NCBI GenBank assembly: GCA_937879875.1 | Contig: CALFMN010000087.1 | Span: forward strand, 1 to 26,509 | Length of the DNA stretch: 26,509 bases | From: an uncultured Chloroflexota bacterium | GTDB taxonomy: Bacteria; Chloroflexota; Dehalococcoidia; CAUJGQ01 | Direction of reading: 5' to 3' | Part shown: positions 21,468 to 26,509 of the stretch, piece after piece | Layout: every line of letters starts with the position of its first letter | Position numbering within the stretch: position 1 is the first letter of the stretch | Translations under genes and position numbers: made by a program | The notes under the pieces: model-generated | What the model saw: the letters and a program-made list of their open reading frames with translations, nothing else | Databases searched by the model: none | Told to the model about the DNA's origin: nothing

Positions 21468-21895
21468 GCGACGGCCCGCTCCGCCTGGGCGACGTACACG
21501 AAGGCGACCGGCTGCCGCCTTTGGCGAAGCGCTTCGCGTTGATCAACGTGGTCAAGTGGTCGGGTGCGACCTGGACCTTCGTGCCCATCTTCTACGACCG
21601 CGATCTGGCGCGGGCGCAGGGACTGCCGGACACACTGATTCCCGGCCCGATGAAGCTGGCGCTGTTTAACTTGCTGCTGCGCCAGTGGGCCGGGCCGGAG
21701 GTGCGTCTGCGCAGCGTGCGCGCCGCCTACCGCCGTCCGGACACGCCCAATCTGCCGCTCGCCTGTCACGGCATGGTGACGGCGGTCCGGCCAGGTGAAG
21801 CCAGCGGCGAAGTCGATCTGGAGCTCTGGATCGAGAATGTCCAGGGCGAGCGCACGGTCTCCGGCGCGGCGACGATCGAGCTGCCGCGGCGCTGA
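21464..21895 (+). CDS. MaoC-like hot-dog protein, partner subunit
   Basis: This 143-residue hot-dog protein begins at a GTG overlapping the stop of the previous gene by 4 bp. The segment F-Y-D-R-D-L-A-R-A-Q-G-L-P-D-T-L-I-P-G-P-M-K matches the region after the catalytic helix in MaoC and mesaconyl-CoA hydratase relatives. However, the usual D-x-N-P-x-H active-site motif reads W-T-F-V-P-I-F here, so the catalytic aspartate and histidine seem absent. It may be a structural or CoA-binding subunit, or use other residues. No signal peptide or membrane segment is seen. Confidence 0.75.
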   Translation: MSDGPLRLGDVHEGDRLPPLAKRFALINVVKWSGATWTFVPIFYDRDLARAQGLPDTLIPGPMKLALFNLLLRQWAGPEVRLRSVRAAYRRPDTPNLPLACHGMVTAVRPGEASGEVDLELWIENVQGERTVSGAATIELPRR

Positions 21896-21947
21896 CGCGC
21901 CATCGCTGCGGCAGCGCCCAAATGTGCCAGATACTTCAGGCGGCCGG

Positions 21948-22319
21948 CTACTGCACGACGATCGTGCCCTGCATGTTGGTGTGCAGGTCGCAGAGATAGG
22001 TGTAGGTGCCGGGCGTGTCGAACTCGCGCGAGTAGGTTTCACCCGGATTGATGTAGTCGGAACTCCACGACGTGTAATCGTCGGCGATCACATCATGAAC
22101 GTTATCGCTTGCGTTCGGATCTTCGTTGTTCACCCAGGTCACGGTGCTGCCGGCCGCAATGGTGATCGTGCCCGGCGCATACTGGTTGTTGATCATTGCG
22201 ACGACGATGGCGTCTTGAGCTCGGACCGTTCGTGGCGGCCCCGCGGCGCTTGAGACCAGCAAAGCAAGGACGGCGGCGCCGGCGATGGCGACGATCGAAT
22301 GGCTGGGGCGAAATCCCAT
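21948..22319 (-). CDS. Secreted cupredoxin (type I copper protein)
   Basis: This 123-residue exported protein has an N-terminal signal (hydrophobic core about 9-25, cleavage near A34-Q35) and one plastocyanin-like domain. The four copper ligands are visible: H75 in D-N-V-H-D-V-I, and C110, H113 and M116 in Y-L-C-D-L-H-T-N-M. The C-x2-H-x2-M spacing is like amicyanin. It would carry single electrons outside the membrane; the partner is not in this window. AGGAGG lies 5-6 nt before the ATG, a strong ribosome-binding site. It is divergent from the flavoprotein gene, with 118 nt between and no clear promoter visible to me. Confidence 0.93.
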   Translation of the reverse strand: MGFRPSHSIVAIAGAAVLALLVSSAAGPPRTVRAQDAIVVAMINNQYAPGTITIAAGSTVTWVNNEDPNASDNVHDVIADDYTSWSSDYINPGETYSREFDTPGTYTYLCDLHTNMQGTIVVQ

Positions 22320-22437
22320 GGCGTCCTCCTGAAGCGCGGTGACCGGCTGTTCTCAATACGGCGGCGCGCGGTGCGCGGATTCGTGATGGCAGGTGCAATC
22401 ACGGCGGGCGCTCGGCACAAGGGGTCCGTGAAGCGAG

Positions 22438-23634
22438 ATGCAGAACACCGTGGATGCCGTGATCGTCGGAGGCAGTGTCGCCGGGGCGGCGACCGCTGCC
22501 TTTCTCGCGCGCCGTGGTCGGCGCGTGATCGTGCTGGACCGCGCCCGTTTTCCGCGCGACAAGCTCTGCGGCGAAGGACTGATGCCGCACGGCGTCGAAG
22601 TGCTGGCCGAGCTTGGCCTGGCGGCTGAGCTGCGTGCGGCCGGCGCGCGCGAACTGGCGGGCGTGCGCTACACCCTGCCGGATGGGCGGACGGTCTCGGC
22701 CTGCTTCCCGCGAAGCGCCGGGCGCCCGAGCGTCGCGCTCGGCGTGCGGCGCCTTGCGCTCGACGATCTGCTGGCGCGCCACCTGGCGATGTTCCCGGGC
22801 GTCGATCTGGTGCAGGGCGTGCGCGTGACCGGCCTGCGGCGGACGCGCGACGGACTCGTCGCGGCCACGGACGGCCGGCAGACGTGGCGCGGCCGTGTTT
22901 TGGTCGGAGCGGACGGCATGCATTCGCGCGTGCGCTCCTGGCTCGGCTGGGACGCCTCGCGCCGCTGGCCGCGGCGCTACGGCGTGGTCGGCCACTTCTG
23001 CCTGCGCGGTGTCGAACTGCCGCCCATGATCGAGGTGCTGCTGGCGCCGGGCATGGAAGCCTATCTCACCCCGCTCGGCAAGGGCGAGGCCCTGGTTGCA
23101 CTGCTCGGGGGACGGCAATTCATGGCCCGCTTCGCCGGACGGCTGCAGGCCGCCTTCGCGGAGTCTGTGGCCGGCCAGCCGGTGTTGGCGGCCAGGTTAT
23201 GCGGCGCGGAGTTGCTGCCGGGAGTGCGGGCGACCGGGCCGTTCGCCGCGCATGCCCGGCGCGTTGCGGGCGGCCGCGCCCTGCTGGTCGGCGACGCCGC
23301 TGGCTTTCTCGACCCGATCACCGGCGAAGGCATGGCCTCCGCCCTGCTTCAGGCTCGCGCTGCGGCCCAAGTGATCGATCGTGCGCTCGATCGCGATGGT
23401 CTGCCGAATCTGCATGAGTACGCCGCGCTGCACTGCTCAATCACGCGCCAGGGAACGCTATTGACATGGCTGGCGCTGGCGCTCTGTGCCTCGCCGGCGC
23501 TCACCGGCCGGGCGATGAGCGGCCTGCAACGGCGGCCCGGCCTGTTCGGCAAGCTGCTGGCCATCAACTGCGCCCGCGCCGATTTAAGCAGCCTGACGCC
23601 GCGCGATTGGCTGGCGTTGGGCGGCGGGATCTGA
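22438..23634 (+). CDS. FAD-dependent oxidoreductase, geranylgeranyl-reductase type
   Basis: This 398-residue flavoprotein has the FAD-binding start V-I-V-G-G-S-V-A-G-A-A-T-A (about 8-20), then D-R-A-R-F-P-R-D-K-L-C-G-E-G, which is the mark of the geranylgeranyl reductase/monooxygenase-like group. The second FAD motif G-D-A-A-G-F-L-D-P-I-T-G-E-G-M lies near 285-299. A hydrophobic stretch near 340-352 could help membrane association. Relatives reduce isoprenoid double bonds or hydroxylate aromatic or polyketide substrates; the actual substrate is unknown. The ATG at 22438 has only a weak upstream purine stretch. It is convergent with the aspartate kinase gene across a REP-like doublet. Confidence 0.9.
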   Translation: MQNTVDAVIVGGSVAGAATAAFLARRGRRVIVLDRARFPRDKLCGEGLMPHGVEVLAELGLAAELRAAGARELAGVRYTLPDGRTVSACFPRSAGRPSVALGVRRLALDDLLARHLAMFPGVDLVQGVRVTGLRRTRDGLVAATDGRQTWRGRVLVGADGMHSRVRSWLGWDASRRWPRRYGVVGHFCLRGVELPPMIEVLLAPGMEAYLTPLGKGEALVALLGGRQFMARFAGRLQAAFAESVAGQPVLAARLCGAELLPGVRATGPFAAHARRVAGGRALLVGDAAGFLDPITGEGMASALLQARAAAQVIDRALDRDGLPNLHEYAALHCSITRQGTLLTWLALALCASPALTGRAMSGLQRRPGLFGKLLAINCARADLSSLTPRDWLALGGGI

Positions 23635-23665
23635 GCCGAGGGGTGGGGCGCGCTGGCCGCGGCTG

Positions 23666-23837
23666 TCGGCCCTCACTCTCCCTTCCCCTCTCTCCCAATC
23701 CTGGGAGAAAGGGGCGATCCGGCGTGATGCGATCCGGGAGGACGTCGGGTTAACCGTTTGGTGCTCGGAACGCTCCAGACTGGATCGTCTCCTTCTCCCA
23801 GGATTGGGAGAAGGAGACAGAAGAGGATGAGGGCCGA
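23666..23837. repeat. REP-like inverted doublet, copy B, with 10-bp terminal inverted repeats
   Basis: This 172-bp element has the same perfect ends as copy A (TCGGCCCTCA and TGAGGGCCGA), two hairpins built on TCTCCCAATCCTGGGAGA and its reverse complement, a central GGTTAACC, and a 22-nt block ending ACTGGATCG that matches copy A with two differences. It begins 31 nt after the flavoprotein stop and ends 56 nt before the stop of the convergent aspartate kinase gene. No target-site duplication or coding capacity is seen. Confidence 0.82.
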
Positions 23838-23893
23838 ACGCCGCGAACGGCCCCTACCGAACGGTGCTGCAGGTGCACAGATCGAAGGCTCGG

Positions 23894-25126
23894 TCAGTCG
23901 GCGCTCTCCAACTCGAAGGCGCGGTGCAGGGCACGCACGGCGGTTGTCACGTCGCGCTCGCCGATGATGCAGGTGATGCGGATCTCGCTGGTGGTGATGA
24001 GCTGGATGTTGATGCCGGCTTCGAACAGCGTGCGGAACATCAGCGCCGCGTAGCCCGGCGTGTTCTGCATGCCCGTGCCCACGATGCTGATCTTGCCGAG
24101 CTGGGCGTCGGAGGCGAGGCCAGCGGCGCCGATCTCTGACGCCAGCGGCTCCGTGAGCTGCAGGGCGCGATGCAGATCGCCCTTACCCAGCGTAAACGTC
24201 AGGTCCGTCAGGTTCTCCAGGCTGGCGTTCTGCACGATCGTATCGACGGAGATGTGCGCGTCGGCGAGCGGGCCGAAGATGGCGGCGGCGATGCCCGGCC
24301 GGTCGGGCACGCCGCGCACCGTGATCTTGGCGACATCGAGGTCGTGCGCGATACCGCGGACTTTGTTCGTCGGTTCCATCGAGGCTGCTCCGTGGATGAG
24401 CGTGCCCGGCTCGTCGCTGAAGCTGGAGGCGACGAGGATCGGCAGATCGTAGAGCTGCCCCAGCTCCACGGCGCGTGGATGCATGATCTGCGCGCCCTGG
24501 CTCGCCAGCTCCAGCATCTCTTCGTAGCCGATATCGCGCAGCTTGCGGGCGCGCGGCTCGACGCGCGGATCGGTTGTATACACGCCATCGACATCGGTGA
24601 AGCGCTCGCAGCGCTCGGCCTTGAGCGCCACCGCCAGGGCCACGGCCGTCGTATCCGAGCCGCCGCGGCCGAGCGTGGTCACATCCAGCTCGGCAGTGAC
24701 GCCCTGGAAACCGGCGATGATCACGACGCGGCCGCGGTCCAACTCCTCGACAACGCGCCGCGGGTCAACGTTCAGAATTCGCGCTTTGCTGTGCACCGCA
24801 TCGGTCTGGATGCCCGTCTGCAGGCCGGTGAGCGAGACCGCGTCCTGGCCGAGCTCGTGCAGAGCCATCGCCAGCAAGGCGCTGCTGGCGATCTCCCCGG
24901 TCGAGAGCAGCATATCCAGCTCGCGGGCGCGGGGATGCGGAGTAATCTCTCTCGCCAGAGCGATCAGCTCGTCCGTCGTGTCGCCCATCGCCGAAACCAC
25001 GACGACCAGCGCGTTGCCCTCACGCTCGCGTCGCGTCACTCGCGCGGCGACGTGGCGGATGCGCCCGGCATCGGCAACGGAGCTGCCGCCGTATTTCTGC
25101 ACGATGATCGGGCGTGCTGCGCTCAT
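23894..25126 (-). CDS. lysC: Aspartate kinase
   Basis: This enzyme phosphorylates L-aspartate, the first step toward lysine, threonine and methionine. It has 410 residues, the monofunctional length. The kinase domain begins I-V-Q-K-Y-G-G-S-S-V-A-D and contains L-G-R-G-G-S-D-T-T-A-V-A-L and F-T-D-V-D-G-V-Y-T-T-D-P-R. Two ACT regulatory domains follow, including V-P-D-R-P-G-I-A-A-A-I-F and I-T-T-S-E-I-R-I-T-C-I-I, so feedback inhibition by lysine and/or threonine is expected. The ATG at 25126 overlaps the homoserine kinase stop (ATGA), which shows coupling; a longer in-frame start is rejected because its residues lie inside the upstream gene. Symbol follows the general aspartokinase usage. Confidence 0.96.
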   Translation of the reverse strand: MSAARPIIVQKYGGSSVADAGRIRHVAARVTRREREGNALVVVVSAMGDTTDELIALAREITPHPRARELDMLLSTGEIASSALLAMALHELGQDAVSLTGLQTGIQTDAVHSKARILNVDPRRVVEELDRGRVVIIAGFQGVTAELDVTTLGRGGSDTTAVALAVALKAERCERFTDVDGVYTTDPRVEPRARKLRDIGYEEMLELASQGAQIMHPRAVELGQLYDLPILVASSFSDEPGTLIHGAASMEPTNKVRGIAHDLDVAKITVRGVPDRPGIAAAIFGPLADAHISVDTIVQNASLENLTDLTFTLGKGDLHRALQLTEPLASEIGAAGLASDAQLGKISIVGTGMQNTPGYAALMFRTLFEAGINIQLITTSEIRITCIIGERDVTTAVRALHRAFELESAD

Positions 25127-26040
25127 GCGATCGCCCCGGCGCGGACGATCTCGGCGCCGCAGACGCGCGGCCGCGTACACAAATAGCGGCCCGCGGCGCC
25201 GTGTTGCGCGGCCGCAGCGACCATCGCCGCGCCGACCGCATCGGCAGCGCCGGTGGTGAAGGCCAGCACCGCGGAGCCGCCGCCGGAGAGATAGGCTCCC
25301 CAGGCGCCGGCCTCGAGCGCCGCATCGATCACGTCGTACAGCGCGGGAAAGAGGCGCGAGCGGGCCGGCTGATGCAGGACGTCCTGCGTGGCAACGCGCA
25401 ATCCGTCCAGGCGGCCCGTCGCCATGCAGGCGACGAGCAAGGTCGCGCGGCCGATGTTGTGCACGGCTTCTTGACGCGAGACCTCGAGCGGCAAATGCTT
25501 GCGCGTCTCTGTCGTCGGCATCTCCAGCTCCGGGATCAGCAGCACGGCCTCAAGCCCGGCAGGGAGCGGCACCTGCACGCGCGTCAGCGCGCCCTCGTCC
25601 CAGACGACGACCTGAAAGCCGCCGAACAGCGCCGGCACGACGTTGTCGGCGTGGCCCTCAAGCTCGGCGGCCAGCACGGCGAGCTGATCCGGCGTGAACG
25701 GCTCGCCCAGCAAGGCGTTTGCCGCGACCACGGCGCCGACACGCAGCACCGCACTGGCGCCAAGTCCGCGGCCGACAGGGATGGCGCCCTCGTAGGTCGC
25801 TTGCAGCGTGACGGTCGGAGGCGTGCCCGCATGCTGGAAGACCGCGCGGGCGGCGGCGAGGGCGATCTGTTCGGCCTTGTCGCGCGGAAAGGGAGCGGGG
25901 CGATCGTGGTGGGAGATCGTGACGTCGCCGGTCAGCTCGAGCGCAATGCCCATGGCATCGAAGCCGGGTCCCAGGTTCGCACTGGTGGCGGGCACCCGCA
26001 CCGTGACCGATCTGCCCGTCCCGCCGCCAACTTCAGCCAT
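25123..26040 (-). CDS. thrB: Homoserine kinase
   Basis: This GHMP kinase phosphorylates L-homoserine for threonine synthesis. It has 305 residues. Supporting motifs are P-A-T-S-A-N-L-G-P-G-F-D-A-M-G at the N-terminus, the ATP-binding loop P-V-G-R-G-L-G-A-S-A-V-L at about 88-99, and the C-terminal Y-L-S-G-G-G-S-A-V-L-A-F. The ATG at 26040 is preferred to the start at 26121 because M-A-E-V begins near the conserved fold and purine-rich GGAGGAAGCGGAG precedes it. It is first in a two-gene operon with aspartate kinase and has its own promoter candidate upstream. Confidence 0.94.
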   Translation of the reverse strand: MAEVGGGTGRSVTVRVPATSANLGPGFDAMGIALELTGDVTISHHDRPAPFPRDKAEQIALAAARAVFQHAGTPPTVTLQATYEGAIPVGRGLGASAVLRVGAVVAANALLGEPFTPDQLAVLAAELEGHADNVVPALFGGFQVVVWDEGALTRVQVPLPAGLEAVLLIPELEMPTTETRKHLPLEVSRQEAVHNIGRATLLVACMATGRLDGLRVATQDVLHQPARSRLFPALYDVIDAALEAGAWGAYLSGGGSAVLAFTTGAADAVGAAMVAAAAQHGAAGRYLCTRPRVCGAEIVRAGAIA

Positions 26041-26079
26041 GAACTCCGCTTCCTCCGCGCCTCGCACCGCACGACGAGG

Positions 26080-26108
26080 ATCGTAGCATCGGCCATCGTG
26101 ACGCTCAA
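26080..26108 (-). promoter_or_regulatory. Promoter for the thrB-lysC operon
   Basis: On the minus strand TTGAGC (26108-26103) is 17 nt from TACGAT (26085-26080), and TGC just before the -10 makes it an extended -10. The predicted leader is about 33 nt to the thrB ATG. Confidence 0.5.
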
Positions 26109-26226
26109 GGCGATCGTGCACTGATAGCGGATTGTCGCACGCGTTGACGCCGCGGGTGGTTGATCGCGAGCCTTCGGGGCGTTATGACTAGCGACAGCGC
26201 GACAGGCACAAAGAACATACAGTTTC

Positions 26227-26261
26227 TTGACGCCGTGCAAGCAGTCTGATATACGGACTGC
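26227..26261 (+). promoter_or_regulatory. Promoter with an inverted repeat around its -10 element
   Basis: TTGACG (26227-26232) is 17 nt from TATACG (26250-26255), preceded by TGA for an extended -10. GCAGTC (26241-26246) and GACTGC (26256-26261) form a perfect inverted repeat that exactly brackets the TGATATACG element. A repressor binding there would block the promoter; that role is inferred. The GTG at 26317 follows with AGGAGG 6 nt upstream. Confidence 0.55.
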
Positions 26262-26316
26262 AGTGCCCTGGGGTTTTCGGGTGCGCCAACCAACAGAGAG
26301 TTGCAGGAGGAATCGA

Positions 26317-26509
26317 GTGATCGAATCACGGATCCGCCGCGTCCGGCCGGGACGGCGGGCGCTGGCGCTGTTCGCCAGTGCCGCGCTCGTGGCCGGCCTC
26401 GCCGGTGGCGTCGCGTCGCATACGGGAACGGCGCACGCACAAGGCACGCCGACCCCCGCCGCCGGTGGCCCGCCGCCGCCGCCCGCGCCGCCGCGCCCCT
26501 GTCTCTTAT
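26317..26509 (+). CDS. N-terminus of a secreted Pro-rich protein (cut by window end)
   Basis: The start is a GTG at 26317 with AGGAGG (26305-26310) 6 nt before it. The first 42 or so residues form a signal peptide: a very basic start with several arginines, a hydrophobic Ala/Leu/Val/Gly core, and an A-H-A cleavage site before Q-G-T-P. A Pro/Gly/Ala-rich segment follows (G-G-P-P-P-P-P-A-P-P). The last three or four codons fall in probable adapter sequence and should be ignored. No domain is visible, so function is unknown. Confidence 0.75.
   Translation, partial: MIESRIRRVRPGRRALALFASAALVAGLAGGVASHTGTAHAQGTPTPAAGGPPPPPAPPRPCLL
26499..26509. other. Probable residual Nextera adapter at the contig end
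   Basis: The final 11 bases, CTGTCTCTTAT, equal the first 11 bases of the Illumina Nextera transposon-end adapter. The position at the extreme end fits incomplete read trimming. Genomic sequence probably ends near 26498. Confidence 0.75.

Overview
This is a GC-rich bacterial stretch, tightly packed with protein genes. I see no rRNA, tRNA or CRISPR array. The gene families, the run dprA-topA-xer-aroQ-pepQ-efp-xseA-xseB, and the many GTG/TTG starts suggest a Chloroflexota-like organism, probably from a metagenome or draft assembly. That placement is inference, not proof. The last 11 bases match the start of the Illumina Nextera transposon-end adapter, so the right edge is probably a contig end.

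Layout. 1-1660 (minus): dgt, followed by a membrane-anchored SH3-like protein cut by the left edge. 1861-3471 (plus): a secreted protein with four PKD domains and an unrecognised C-terminal domain. 3670-4899 (minus): an AI-2E family transporter. 5287-13692 (plus): a long housekeeping run, dprA, topA, a Xer recombinase, aroQ, pepQ, efp, xseA and xseB, with several 4-bp stop/start overlaps. The same direction continues with a PHP-domain phosphoesterase and a formyltransferase-like protein (13703-15233). 15318-16163 (minus): a PAP2-type membrane phosphatase, divergent from a CocE/NonD hydrolase and a small alpha/beta hydrolase (16310-18825). 18836-20083 (minus): SDR and GNAT genes, divergent from a class II aldolase and two MaoC-like hot-dog proteins (20253-21895). 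21948-22319 (minus): a secreted cupredoxin, divergent from a geranylgeranyl-reductase-type flavoprotein (22438-23634). 23894-26040 (minus): homoserine kinase then aspartate kinase, overlapping by 4 bp, for the aspartate-to-threonine pathway. 26317-end (plus): the start of a secreted Pro-rich protein behind a good promoter.

The most distinctive non-genic content is a REP-like repeat family. Each unit is a GC-rich hairpin followed by a G-rich tail ending in GTGAGG. Two inverted doublets with perfect 10-bp terminal inverted repeats sit in the convergent gaps at 3495-3658 and 23666-23837. Two single units lie at 9873-9914 and 14384-14423; one of these encodes part of the Xer C-terminal tail and supplies the aroQ ribosome-binding site. 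A second repeat class has G-runs spaced every 7 nt (8744, 9797, 12057 and, on the opposite strand, 12197) and could fold into G-quadruplexes. dprA is also unusual: its conserved N-terminus is in frame, but no canonical start codon precedes it. I did not find a clearly new multi-gene defence or biosynthetic system.
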